Notes under the pieces: model-generated
Seen by the model: only the letters and a program-made list of their open reading frames with translations
The model's database searches: none
Told to the model about the DNA's origin: nothing
Shown here: piece by piece, positions 1 through 8,600 of the stretch
How the letters are laid out: each line of letters starts with the position of its first letter
How positions within the stretch are numbered: the stretch's first letter is position 1
Translations under genes and position numbers: made by a program
Assembly: GCF_013359755.1 (NCBI RefSeq)
Contig: NZ_JABMCJ010000064.1
Coordinates: forward strand, 1-64,000
Source: Tardiphaga robiniae
Lineage (GTDB): Bacteria > Pseudomonadota > Alphaproteobacteria > Rhizobiales > Xanthobacteraceae
Reading direction: 5' to 3'
Length of the DNA stretch: 64,000 bases

Positions 1-332
1 CCGAACGCGTTTCGATTTGGTCGTCCGTCACACTGTCCAGGGTCTGTCCATCCGAAGGCCGGCCGTCTCCTTGCCAGTGGCAGTGCTGGCGCAGATCCGT
101 CCTGCCCGAAGACAGACGTCCCCCGTGAACCGCGTGACGCCGCATCTCCGGCGTCCACCGCATCCCACCCCGCGAACGTGACGATCGCGATCGCCCCTCT
201 CGGTGGGGCAGGACGGAGGGGAATATAAACCTGATAGGGATGCTGTCAACGGGAGATAGGAAAAAATGTTTGATGGCTGCATCACCGCCCTACCCCGTCA
301 CCCCAAGCGGACCTTCGCGACAGCCATCGTCG
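1..332. other. Left-edge stretch without a supported gene
   Basis: I see no convincing coding region here. Open frames on both strands are arginine-rich and low in complexity, as expected for out-of-frame high-GC DNA. On the minus strand this is the 3' flank of the membrane-protein operon that ends at 333. An A-rich patch near 260-268 and an AT-rich patch near 222-240 break the GC-rich background and could belong to a promoter or a small RNA, but no defined motif supports either. Confidence 0.4.
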
Positions 333-938
333 CTACGGCACATCTTTGGCTGGCAGGACGGGCACGGGCAGCGGGGCGAATGTGATGGACTGGGAGTCGC
401 CGCGCATGAAAGCGGGGTCCAGCAGACCACCGCCGGATGGATCGCCGCCCGGTTCGCCGCTGGCGAACAACGCACCTGGCGGTCCCCCTGGTGGCAACTC
501 GCCCTCGCCGGATCCGAATTGCGCGGCGCGGCCACCTTGCGGATGCCCCGCGGCGATCTCAGTGCGCGCACGCTCAGCCTTGCGCGCGAGCGCAGTGGAG
601 TAAGGCCGCCGATAGGCCCGCGGCGCCCCGCTCGGGAGATTGTCGTCGTCGAGGGCCTCGACCCACATGTGGATGGCACCGGGCTCGCCCTGGGCGATGT
701 TGGGCTCGACGCTGCGCACCCACAACAACTGGAAGTTCGGCGGCAGCGGATCGTCCGCCGACCAGCCGAGCAGGCCCTGGGTGCGGAAGAACACCAGCAC
801 GTAAAACGCCGAAGTCACCGCCACCGCGCCGGCCTTCACCGGCCACGGCAGCCGCGTCCGCACCACCGCCAGCAACAGCAACAGGCCGAGCAGCGCGTAG
901 CCGAATGACAGACCGAGAATGCTGGCTTGCAGGCTCAT
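333..938 (-). CDS. Uncharacterised membrane protein, last gene of the ExbB-like operon
   Basis: A 201-residue protein. Residues about 5-25 form a hydrophobic segment and about 32-52 a second one, followed by a soluble tail. The last third is rich in Gly, Pro and Ser with no recognisable domain. It starts 4 nt after the stop of the upstream ExbD-like gene, which makes it part of the same operon as the ExbB/TolQ-type protein. I infer that it is an accessory subunit of that membrane complex, from position only. The minus strand was chosen over overlapping plus-strand frames because it has transmembrane segments and tight operon spacing. Confidence 0.7.
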   Translation of the reverse strand: MSLQASILGLSFGYALLGLLLLLAVVRTRLPWPVKAGAVAVTSAFYVLVFFRTQGLLGWSADDPLPPNFQLLWVRSVEPNIAQGEPGAIHMWVEALDDDNLPSGAPRAYRRPYSTALARKAERARTEIAAGHPQGGRAAQFGSGEGELPPGGPPGALFASGEPGGDPSGGGLLDPAFMRGDSQSITFAPLPVPVLPAKDVP

Positions 939-942
939 CGCT

Positions 943-1581
943 TCATCCGGCCTTGCGCTCCCTGTACCGCTTGTTCAGCATCCGCACGAGCGATGTCTGG
1001 TCGTGATTGACCTCCGTCACGTTGCCGGCCTTGTCCATGATGAAGCGCACCGCGGTTGTCTCGGCGCCGCCATGATCGACATTGACGGTGTCGTAGTGCA
1101 CCACCTGTACTTTCGGATTCAACTTCTCGACCTTGACCGTCACTGGCACTGGCTGTCCGGTCAGCGCCGCGAAATGGTAGATGTTGACGATGTATTCGCC
1201 GGCCACGATGCCGCGCAGGCTGACGATCTCCTGCCGGATCGGCGAGAGCACCTTCTGGCCATTGACCATGATGAAATCGTTGAGCCCGCCGCGATCATCG
1301 CGGTCGAGCACCATGAAGCCGGTCTCGCGCCGCCGGTACCACACGATATTGCCGATCGGGTCCTGCACGAACATGTCGATGTCGTCCGGGTGCTTGTCGG
1401 GCCAACTCACCGTGATCAAAAACTCCAGCTTGGGATCGACCTTGCCTTCGTCGTCCTTGGTCTTGATCGCCAGCAGCGCGATGAAGAACAGGAACGCGAT
1501 CACCTGCAGCGCCTTGAACAGCATGACGCCAAGCGGATCGAACGGCGCTTCCTTGTCAGCGAATTCGAACTCGTCGATCAC
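943..1581 (-). CDS. ExbD/MotB-like single-span protein with a DUF2135-like periplasmic domain
   Basis: A 212-residue protein with a short acidic N-terminus, one transmembrane helix at about 17-39 and a periplasmic domain. Just before the helix is a PFDP stretch with Asp15, positioned like the proton-conducting Asp in the PFID motif of ExbD/TolR. The periplasmic part contains a pattern of a tryptophan strand, Asp-Ile-Asp, Asp-Pro-x-Gly-Asn and Gly-Glu-Tyr that resembles DUF2135/YfaP-type beta-sandwich domains. The start codon overlaps the stop of the ExbB-like gene by 4 nt (ATGA), so translation is probably coupled. The ExbD assignment is inferred from topology and context; a direct family match was not tested. 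Confidence 0.65.
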   Translation of the reverse strand: MIDEFEFADKEAPFDPLGVMLFKALQVIAFLFFIALLAIKTKDDEGKVDPKLEFLITVSWPDKHPDDIDMFVQDPIGNIVWYRRRETGFMVLDRDDRGGLNDFIMVNGQKVLSPIRQEIVSLRGIVAGEYIVNIYHFAALTGQPVPVTVKVEKLNPKVQVVHYDTVNVDHGGAETTAVRFIMDKAGNVTEVNHDQTSLVRMLNKRYRERKAG

Positions 1582-2342
1582 CTCGCGTGCTCCGCTTCGC
1601 GTTCGAGCAGCGACACGGCGTGGACGTCGATGACGCCGACGGCAAAGGCGAACAGTTTGGCCGTTGCGTCCTCCAGCATGTAATACTGGATGCGGATCAG
1701 GATCGAACCGATCAGTCCCGCCAGCGTGGTGTACATCGCCACCGCCATACCCTCGCTCATCAGGTTCATGGAGGCCTTGATGGCGCCCTGATTGCCGGTG
1801 TCGAGGCCGGCGATCGGCGCCAGCATCATGATGAAGCCAACGATCGTGCCGATCAGGCCGAGTTTCATCAGCGTATCTCCGGCAAAGCCGCCGAAGCCGT
1901 TGGAGCCGCGCAGATTGCCGGCGAGACGACGCAGCAGCAGCGTCTGGTCGAGCCGTCGCTCACTTTGCAGCGCGGACTTCACGGCGAGGTCGCGGATATG
2001 CGACGCCATCAGGCCTTTCGGCAATGCGCCCACACCATCGATCGCGACACCGTCGCCAGCCACGACGATGCGTTGGCCGCCTTGCGCGAATAGCTGCGCT
2101 GCTCCCCGCGCCGCGTCGGCTTCGCGCGACACTGCGATCAGGCGCCACAGGCAATGCAGCGACGCACCGAAATAGAGCAGTACGATCACTGACGAGATAT
2201 AGGTGCGATCGACGGCAAGCATCTGCCGCACCAGGCCATAGTGCCAGAGCAGAACCCCGGCGAACAGACAGAGCCCGGTAAAGATCAACCAGTGCAGTAG
2301 CGGCGCGCGATCCGCCGGATCGAGATGATGCCGGCTCACCAC
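1578..2342 (-). CDS. MotA/TolQ/ExbB proton-channel family protein
   Basis: A 254-residue integral membrane protein of the ion-channel family that powers TonB, Tol and flagellar motors. Hydrophobic segments lie at about 15-36, 48-70, 158-179 and 198-220, with a long cytoplasmic loop between the second and third. The third helix carries the family-typical Leu-Gly-Leu-Ile-Gly-Thr-Ile pattern, and the following Ser-Glu-Gly-Met-Ala-x-Ala-Met-Tyr-Thr-Thr stretch matches the start of the last helix. It is the first gene of a three-gene minus-strand operon whose second gene looks like an ExbD partner. No tonB, tolA or flagellar gene is nearby, so what the motor energises is unknown. Confidence 0.85.
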   Translation of the reverse strand: MVSRHHLDPADRAPLLHWLIFTGLCLFAGVLLWHYGLVRQMLAVDRTYISSVIVLLYFGASLHCLWRLIAVSREADAARGAAQLFAQGGQRIVVAGDGVAIDGVGALPKGLMASHIRDLAVKSALQSERRLDQTLLLRRLAGNLRGSNGFGGFAGDTLMKLGLIGTIVGFIMMLAPIAGLDTGNQGAIKASMNLMSEGMAVAMYTTLAGLIGSILIRIQYYMLEDATAKLFAFAVGVIDVHAVSLLEREAEHAR

Positions 2343-2533
2343 ATGTCCCTCCTGCTGGTTGTTTCACCGATCACGATCGGCGGTTGGCTTCAATCTGCCG
2401 CCTGTACGACTGAGCCTCCAAGGGCATCGCACCCGCCACATACCGGGCAAATTGCCCAAACGATGCAGAACCGCTTGCCAGACCGCGATGCGTGCCGCTT
2501 TAATATCAATGTCTCACCGCGGGGAATGCGATC

Positions 2534-3913
2534 ATGCGCCTGCTGATACATCTCGTTCTTCGTCTCGTCGCCGTGGTGCTGCTCTGTCTGGCCTGTACGA
2601 TCGGATGGATTCTGGTCGATGCGCACCGCACCATCGAGGCCGACACCGCCGCCTCCGCCGACCGCGTCGCGACAACCCTGCAGAACCTGTACTGGCGCGA
2701 ATTGCTGTGGCGCGATGGCACTTACCGCGATGCACTGCTGCCGCTGCCGGACTGGAAATCCATTGCTACCATGAAGGTGATCGCGCCAGGCGTGTGCATT
2801 GACTTCCGGCTCGGCAGCGCGCCGCCTTTCGTCCTGTGCAGCCAGACCGAAGATATCGGCAGCCCGGCGCCGTCATGGTTCGTCAGTCTCTACGGCGGGC
2901 TGTTCGGGCCACATGCCACGGAGACGCGGCCGCTTACCGTGCGGCAGCGCGATGCCGGCACCGTGCAAGCCCGTGTCGAACCTGTCGCCGCCGTGCGTCA
3001 GGCATGGCGGCAGGTGACCGTGATGGTCAGCATCGCCGCGGCGATGGCGCTAGGCATCAGTCTGCTCGCGATCCTCCTGATCGGCCATGCGCTGATGCCG
3101 GCCCGGAGCATCGTACGCGGCCTGCGCCGCCTCGAACACGGTGACCACCGCCATCGCCTGCCCGCTTTCGGCGCCACCGAATTCAGCCATATCGCCCGCG
3201 CCGTCAACGATCTCGCCGGCCGTCTCGCGGCCACCACTGCCGAACGCGTCGCGCTGACCAAGCGACTGTTTCAGGTACAGGAAGAAGAACGCCGCGCACT
3301 GGCGCGCGATCTGCACGACGAGTTCGGCCAGTGCCTCACCGCCACCGCGGCGCTCGCCGCAGCCATAGAGACCGGCGCCACGCCCTCCCGTCCCGATCTG
3401 GCCGACGATGCCCGCGCAATCGCCCGCATCACCGGCCAGATGATGACGACGCTGCGCAGCGCGCTGGCGCGGCTGCGCTCGCAGGATCTCGAGGAACTGG
3501 GATTGCAGGCCAGCCTTGTGCAACTGGTGGCGCAGTGGAATGCGAGCGCAACGCGGCGCGCGGTGTTTCATCTCGACGTAACCGGCGATCTCACCGCCGT
3601 CCCCGCAGAAGCCGCCGTCAACATCTACCGCATCGCGCAGGAGTGCCTCACCAACGCCGCACGCCACGGCCGGCCGCAGCACGTTCATCTCCGCGTCAAC
3701 CATGGGGAAGAGGTCCGCGACGCCATCGCCGTCAGTGTCGAGGATGACGGCGGCGGCGACGCCACGCAGGCCCACACCGCCTCCGGTCACGGCATTCTCG
3801 GCATCCGCGAACGCATCGCAGCGCTTGGCGGCAGCCTGTCGATCGGCCCGGCGGCACACGGTATCCGCGTGGCCGCGGTGATTCCGCTGCTGCCGCGACA
3901 AGCGGCGGCATGA
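2534..3913 (+). CDS. Two-component sensor histidine kinase (HisKA_3 type)
   Basis: A 459-residue membrane sensor kinase of the NarX/UhpB type. A first transmembrane helix at about 5-27 and a second at about 162-184 enclose a periplasmic sensor region of some 130 residues. A HAMP linker follows, then a dimerisation segment with the phosphoacceptor His261 in the motif ARDLHDEFGQ. The C-terminal HATPase domain has the N-box around residue 370 (Gln-Glu-x-Leu-Thr-Asn-Ala-x-Arg-His) and a late Gly-His-Gly-Ile-Leu-Gly box. Its stop overlaps the start of the LuxR-type regulator by 4 nt, so the two are a cognate pair. The stimulus cannot be read from the sequence. Confidence 0.9.
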   Translation: MRLLIHLVLRLVAVVLLCLACTIGWILVDAHRTIEADTAASADRVATTLQNLYWRELLWRDGTYRDALLPLPDWKSIATMKVIAPGVCIDFRLGSAPPFVLCSQTEDIGSPAPSWFVSLYGGLFGPHATETRPLTVRQRDAGTVQARVEPVAAVRQAWRQVTVMVSIAAAMALGISLLAILLIGHALMPARSIVRGLRRLEHGDHRHRLPAFGATEFSHIARAVNDLAGRLAATTAERVALTKRLFQVQEEERRALARDLHDEFGQCLTATAALAAAIETGATPSRPDLADDARAIARITGQMMTTLRSALARLRSQDLEELGLQASLVQLVAQWNASATRRAVFHLDVTGDLTAVPAEAAVNIYRIAQECLTNAARHGRPQHVHLRVNHGEEVRDAIAVSVEDDGGGDATQAHTASGHGILGIRERIAALGGSLSIGPAAHGIRVAAVIPLLPRQAAA

Positions 3914-4560
3914 CCGCCGTCAGCATCCTGCTGGTCGACGACCATCCGGTCGTGCGCGAAGGTTATCGCCGGCTACTGGAGCGGCAGGTCGGTTTTCGCG
4001 TGAGCGCGGAGGCCGAGGATGCCGCTGCGGCCTATCGCGCCTATCAGGCAGAGCGCCCGGACGTGGTGGTCATGGATCTGTCGCTGCCCGGCCCCGGCGG
4101 GCTGGAAGCGATCCGGCATATCCGGCAATGGGATCGCACCGCGCGCCTGCTGGTGTTCACCATGCATGCAAGCGCTGCGTTCGCTCTGAAAGCGTTCGAG
4201 GCTGGCGCCTGCGGCTACATCACAAAGAGCAGCGCGCCGCACGAACTGGTGCGCGCCATCGCCACCGTCGCCCGCGGCGGACGTGCATTGAGCGAAGACA
4301 TCGCGCGCGAAATCGCCAGCGAGCGGCTCGGCAACGAACGGTCGCTGGTGGAAGATCTCGGGCCGCGCGAAACGGAAATCCTGCGGCTGGTGGCGTCAGG
4401 CTGGACCACGGAGCAGATCGCGACATCGCTCAATCTGAGCACCAAGACCGTGCAGAATTATCACTACCAGATCAAATCGAAGATCGGCGCGCGCACCGAC
4501 GCGCACCTGGTCTGGCTTGCCACCGCCGCCGGCCTGGTCGCGCCGGACAACGCGGCCTAG
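3910..4560 (+). CDS. NarL/FixJ-family response regulator with LuxR-type HTH
   Basis: A 216-residue regulator. The receiver domain (about 5-120) has the acidic pair Asp10-Asp11, the phosphoacceptor Asp56 in VVMDLSLPG and the conserved Lys in YITKSS. A LuxR-type helix-turn-helix spans about 150-205 (Gly-Pro-Arg-Glu-Thr-Glu-Ile-Leu, then Ser-Thr-Lys-Thr-Val). It is translationally coupled to the upstream kinase through an ATGA overlap. Targets are unknown; no obvious binding repeats stand out nearby. Confidence 0.92.
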   Translation: MTAVSILLVDDHPVVREGYRRLLERQVGFRVSAEAEDAAAAYRAYQAERPDVVVMDLSLPGPGGLEAIRHIRQWDRTARLLVFTMHASAAFALKAFEAGACGYITKSSAPHELVRAIATVARGGRALSEDIAREIASERLGNERSLVEDLGPRETEILRLVASGWTTEQIATSLNLSTKTVQNYHYQIKSKIGARTDAHLVWLATAAGLVAPDNAA

Positions 4561-4638
4561 CGTGTGATGCGCAGAGCGCGGGGCCTGCGCAGCGCTTGCG
4601 TGACCTCGCCGCCGCCAAGCCGGAGGCGAGGCGCAGCC

Positions 4639-4869
4639 TCAGCCGTTATCGACGAGGTCTTCTTCGAGGATCGCCATCTGGAACTGGAACGAGCGATCGT
4701 CGTCTTCGTCATCGACGAACAGCACGCCGATGAATTCTTCGCCGATATAGACTTCGGCGGAGTCGTCCTTCTTCGGGCGCGGCACCACGCGGAGCTTCTG
4801 GTTGCCGAACACGCGCTTGAGATAGGCGTCGAGCTTTCTGACTTCCTGAACGTCCACAGGTGTCTCCAA
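4639..4869 (-). CDS. DUF3126 family protein
   Basis: A 76-residue acidic protein with an N-terminal helix followed by beta-rich sequence and a strongly acidic run (Asp-Asp-Glu-Asp-Asp-Asp). It resembles the small DUF3126 family of alphaproteobacteria, which has no assigned function. It lies downstream of cysE on the same strand with a gap of about 160 nt, so co-transcription is possible. I recognise the family from sequence style and neighbourhood rather than from a defined motif. Confidence 0.75.
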   Translation of the reverse strand: METPVDVQEVRKLDAYLKRVFGNQKLRVVPRPKKDDSAEVYIGEEFIGVLFVDDEDDDRSFQFQMAILEEDLVDNG

Positions 4870-5031
4870 TGCAGTTGATGTCTGTTGAGCTGATGGAGAG
4901 AAGCTTTAATGCGAGATGACGGCCACGGCTAGGCCGTTTCTCGAAAAATCACGCCATCCCACAAGTGAACGAAAACGCGTGCAATATCAGCGCTTGCAAA
5001 TCGCAAGCCCAGAAGTCTCAGCCCCTGAAAA

Positions 5032-5859
5032 TCAGAGCCCGATCGCGTTCAGCATCTGGTTCATGGTGCGCGACGGCTCCGAACAGCCGGCTTCGCCGAC
5101 GATCTTCGCCGGCACGCCGGCCACGGTGACGTTGTGCGGCACAGGCTTGACGACAACGGAACCCGCGGCAATGCGCGCGCAATGGCCGACCTCGATATTG
5201 CCGAGAATCTTGGCGCCGGCGCCGATCAGCACGCCGTGGCGAATCTTCGGATGGCGGTCCTCGTTTTCCTTGCCGGTGCCGCCGAGCGTCACGCCGTGCA
5301 GGATCGACACGTCGTCTTCGATCACAGCGGTCTCGCCAACGACAAAGCCGGTCGCGTGATCGAGAAAGATTCCGCGGCCGATCTTGGCGGCGGGATTGAT
5401 GTCGGTCTGGAAGGCCGCCGACGAGCGGCTCTGCAGATACCACGCAAAGTCCTTGCGGCCCTTTTTGTGGAGCCAATGCGCAAGACGATGCGCCTGGATG
5501 GCATGAAAGCCCTTGAAGTATAGCAGCGGATCGATGAAGCGCGTGGTGGCGGGATCGCGGTCGAACACGGCGACAAGATCGGCGCGGAACGCATTGCCAA
5601 GATCCGGCTCGTCGCGCAGCGCTTCGTCGAAGGTCTGGCGGATCAGGTCGCCGGACAGCGCTGCGTGATCGAGACGTTCCGCAACGCGGTGCACCACCGA
5701 ATCTTCCAGACGGTTGTGATGCAGCACGGTCGAATAGATGAAGGATGCGAGTTCAGGCTCGCGATGGACGATGTCTTCCGCCTCGGAACGGATGCGATCC
5801 CAGATTGGATCCAGCGTTGCGAGTTTTGAGTTCTGCGGATTGATGCTCTGCACGGCCAT
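5032..5859 (-). CDS. cysE: Serine O-acetyltransferase
   Basis: A 275-residue enzyme that transfers acetyl from acetyl-CoA to L-serine, the first step of cysteine synthesis. The N-terminal half is the helical SATase domain. The C-terminal half is a left-handed beta-helix of hexapeptide repeats, with the catalytic region DHATGFVVGE and the downstream run HGVTLGGTGK characteristic of CysE. The length matches the family. The ATG at 5859 gives the expected N-terminus. The gene is followed by a DUF3126 gene on the same strand. Confidence 0.95.
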   Translation of the reverse strand: MAVQSINPQNSKLATLDPIWDRIRSEAEDIVHREPELASFIYSTVLHHNRLEDSVVHRVAERLDHAALSGDLIRQTFDEALRDEPDLGNAFRADLVAVFDRDPATTRFIDPLLYFKGFHAIQAHRLAHWLHKKGRKDFAWYLQSRSSAAFQTDINPAAKIGRGIFLDHATGFVVGETAVIEDDVSILHGVTLGGTGKENEDRHPKIRHGVLIGAGAKILGNIEVGHCARIAAGSVVVKPVPHNVTVAGVPAKIVGEAGCSEPSRTMNQMLNAIGL

Positions 5860-6085
5860 GGCGGACTCGCAATTTCCTGAATACGGCGTCGATTATAGCA
5901 CAAGGCGCATCGCTGTCGCGACACGGCTCCTGCCATCGTGAACGGTGGCTTACCCGGAAATCACCTGCCAACACGTTGAAAGCGCAGGCATTTCCGGTGG
6001 AAGCCCCGTCCGCCCAAAAACCGGGCGTGCATCAGAAGTGGGCGCTCGTGTGATCAAAACAAGGTGCGCCCCTCGCCAATTGTCA

Positions 6086-6838
6086 TCACGGGCGGCGGGA
6101 CAGGAAATCCAGCACGCCTTCCTTGTAGACGCGATCGCCAACCGCCCGCATGTGATCGCGGTTCGGAATATCCAGCACTTCAGAGCCGGCGATGACCTTC
6201 TGCAACTCCTGCGCGGAGCCGCTGATCTCGTCCGTCGTTCCCACCGCGATCAGCAGCGGCACCTTGATGGCGGCGGCTTCCTCATTCGTCATCAGCCGGC
6301 GCGAACCGCGCAGACAGGCTGCGAGCGCGCGGCGATCCGAACGGGTCTGATCGGCGAAAGCGCGGAACGTGCGGCCCACGGGATCGGTGACGTCGTCGAG
6401 CGAGTCCGCCTCGAGCGCGAGGGCGACATTCTCGCCGGGACCACCGCCCTTGATGAGGCCGATGCCGAGACCGCCGAAGATCGCGCTGCGGATCAATTCG
6501 GGATGGCTGTAGGCGATATAGGCAGTGATGCGCGCGCCCATCGAATAACCCATCATGTCGGTGCGCCCGATGCCAAGATGCGCGAGCAGCGCGCGCACGT
6601 CAGCGGCCATCGCACCAATGCTGTATTGTTCGGAATCGTAGAGCTTGCTGGAATCGCCATGGCCGCGATTGTCGAGCGCGATGACGCGGCGATTGTGCTT
6701 CTTCAATTCCGACACCCAGGTCGGATAGACCCAGTTGACGTTCTTGCTCGATGCAAAGCCGTGCACGAGAACGATCGGATCGCCCTCGCCTTCATCGAGA
6801 TAAGCAATTTCGACAGCGCCGTTGTGAAAGCTCGGCAT
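6086..6838 (-). CDS. Alpha/beta-fold hydrolase
   Basis: A 250-residue soluble hydrolase. It has the oxyanion-region motif LVHGF at about 24-28, the nucleophile elbow GYSMGA with Ser99, and a late His in NRDHMR near residue 229, giving a plausible Ser-Asp-His triad. The fold resembles small esterases and enol-lactone-type hydrolases. Nothing in the neighbourhood fixes a substrate. It is monocistronic or loosely linked to the upstream gene on the same strand (gap 69 nt). Confidence 0.85.
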   Translation of the reverse strand: MPSFHNGAVEIAYLDEGEGDPIVLVHGFASSKNVNWVYPTWVSELKKHNRRVIALDNRGHGDSSKLYDSEQYSIGAMAADVRALLAHLGIGRTDMMGYSMGARITAYIAYSHPELIRSAIFGGLGIGLIKGGGPGENVALALEADSLDDVTDPVGRTFRAFADQTRSDRRALAACLRGSRRLMTNEEAAAIKVPLLIAVGTTDEISGSAQELQKVIAGSEVLDIPNRDHMRAVGDRVYKEGVLDFLSRRP

Positions 6839-6907
6839 CCAGAATTCCGTTACGATTGAGAGATGGGTGATTGAGAGAATGAATGGTGGTGGTGGGAAGC
6901 GCGCAGT

Positions 6908-8116
6908 TTACCCGTGGACGAGCACCGGCGCCAGTGAGTGAGCCGGCGCGGGATGGCGGAGAGCCATGTCCCTGAGTAATGCGTCCTTGCGTGAGATCTC
7001 CTGCAGCAGCGCATCCTGACGCACCGCCAGTTCCCGGCGCGCGCGCCTCGCCTTGGAGCGCTGCAGCCACGACCACGTGATGCGCTCGGTGGTTGCCTTG
7101 ATCGACACGACAAATCCAAGCAGCGCGAACAATGCCCAGAACACCCACATCGAAAGATTGAACGCGCCAGCCGCCAGCAGCAGCGCGCCCCGGCCGAACA
7201 TCTTCATGATCGCGCGGGTCTGGCCGCCCTTGACCGTGGCCAGACGCGCTGCGCGCGTAACATCCTTGGGGCTCTGGGCGATACGCAACGTATCGAGCGC
7301 GCCGCGCGTGCCGGCTTTCTCGCCGACGCGGCCAACATCCCCGGCGAGACGCACGATGCCGCCGGCCTTCTCGGTGCGGAACGCCGCCTTCACCGCGGTG
7401 ATGGTCTGGCCCGGACGCAGCAGCGAGGCATCGGCCACCGCAGCCCGCAACATCGGCCCGTCCACCACGCCGCGCGCCGAGCGCGCCGCCCAGGTGGTGA
7501 GCCCCTCGCCGATCCGTCCGACCTTGCGCGCATCCTTCACCAGCGTGAGGCCCGCGCGCACCGGCGCGACGCCGCCGACGCTGACATAGGTCGCGGCGGT
7601 CACAGCGAGACCTGCAGCAGCAAGGCCGAGAATGAGGTGATCGGTGTCCTCACCCATCGCCATGTGCTTGCTCTCGCGCACCACGTCGCGGATATCGCCG
7701 AACACAAAGAGATCGCCGGCGACGGTACCCGACAGGCTGCCGAGATCGTCGGCAGTGCCGGTGACAAAGCCAGTCGCAAAGCGGCTGGCGAAATGGGAGG
7801 CGGAATTCTCGTCCGCAACCGCCTCGGTCACGCGCCGGGCGAGGTCGTCCGGCAGTTGAACATTTCTGGCAGCCGCAACGTCGGCAAAACTCTTGGCAAG
7901 GTCCGCATCCCTGGCCGCGAGCGCGTCCTCGATATTGCGGGCGAGCACCGCGGGATCCTTCCGCAATGCAGAGCTGAGTTGCGCATCGGCCAGAGCGACC
8001 GGGTCATCCTGGGCGGTCAGCACCGCGCCGGCGTCGCGCGCATGCGGCAGCAACAGCAGGCCGGCGGTCGCGCAGACCGCTACCCCCGTCAAAGCTGTAT
8101 CAAGCCGGAACCACAT
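6908..8116 (-). CDS. Uncharacterised membrane protein
   Basis: A 402-residue protein I do not recognise. It has an N-terminal hydrophobic segment (about 10-26), a second segment near 140-160 and a strong C-terminal one near 315-335, followed by a basic, coiled-coil-like tail rich in Arg, Lys and Glu. Between the first two is an Ala- and Asp-rich region with repeated short helices. The pattern suggests a membrane-anchored protein with a large Ala-rich domain. No catalytic motif is visible. Confidence 0.7.
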   Translation of the reverse strand: MWFRLDTALTGVAVCATAGLLLLPHARDAGAVLTAQDDPVALADAQLSSALRKDPAVLARNIEDALAARDADLAKSFADVAAARNVQLPDDLARRVTEAVADENSASHFASRFATGFVTGTADDLGSLSGTVAGDLFVFGDIRDVVRESKHMAMGEDTDHLILGLAAAGLAVTAATYVSVGGVAPVRAGLTLVKDARKVGRIGEGLTTWAARSARGVVDGPMLRAAVADASLLRPGQTITAVKAAFRTEKAGGIVRLAGDVGRVGEKAGTRGALDTLRIAQSPKDVTRAARLATVKGGQTRAIMKMFGRGALLLAAGAFNLSMWVFWALFALLGFVVSIKATTERITWSWLQRSKARRARRELAVRQDALLQEISRKDALLRDMALRHPAPAHSLAPVLVHG

Positions 8117-8345
8117 GGCGGGAAACCCTATCCTTGCACCTCTTTAGAAATGGTGCGTCACATCGTGGACACAACTGCCCCGACGAAAGAAGGGCTATTC
8201 GGAGACACCCGAATTGTGTCGAATTTGTACGAATGAATGACCCCTGCGCGGTCTAGGAATCATGGTTCCGGACCAGTATGGTGCGACGCACTGAATGGCG
8301 CGCCGGTTCATACGCCCGCGGCTGTTGCGAGCAAAGGTAGAGAAG

Positions 8346-8591
8346 ATGTCCGACCACGTGGTTCCGCACTTTCACAATGACGCCGGCGTTCCGATCATCG
8401 AGATCGGCTCGCAGGAATTCATGTGCGTGGGTGCCAATCCGCCGTTCGATCATCCGCACGTCTTCCTCGACCTCGGCAACGACAACGAGATCATCTGCCC
8501 GTATTGCTCGACCCTGTATCGCTTTGCCGCCGATCTCGGCGCCGGCCAGTCACGTCCGCCGGAATGCGTGGTGAAAGACAAGGTTGCCTGA
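8346..8591 (+). CDS. Zinc-finger (zf-CHCC type) protein
   Basis: An 81-residue protein with Cys28 in the strand EFMCVG, a His (HPHVFLDLG) and the pair CPYC, matching the CHCC zinc-ribbon family related to the mitochondrial complex I accessory subunit NDUFS6. The ATG at 8346 was chosen over an upstream ATG at 8295 because the family usually starts close to the domain. It precedes the FAD monooxygenase by 9 nt, so the two are probably co-transcribed. In alphaproteobacteria the family is thought to be linked to respiratory complex I; that is family knowledge, not shown here. Confidence 0.85.
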   Translation: MSDHVVPHFHNDAGVPIIEIGSQEFMCVGANPPFDHPHVFLDLGNDNEIICPYCSTLYRFAADLGAGQSRPPECVVKDKVA

Positions 8592-8600
8592 TTTCCGGCC

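Noticed and set aside
333-2342. Zorya-type defence locus (ZorA/ZorB-like motor genes)
   Set aside because: The window lacks zorC, zorD or zorE-type helicase or nuclease genes, and the partner protein has no OmpA-like domain.
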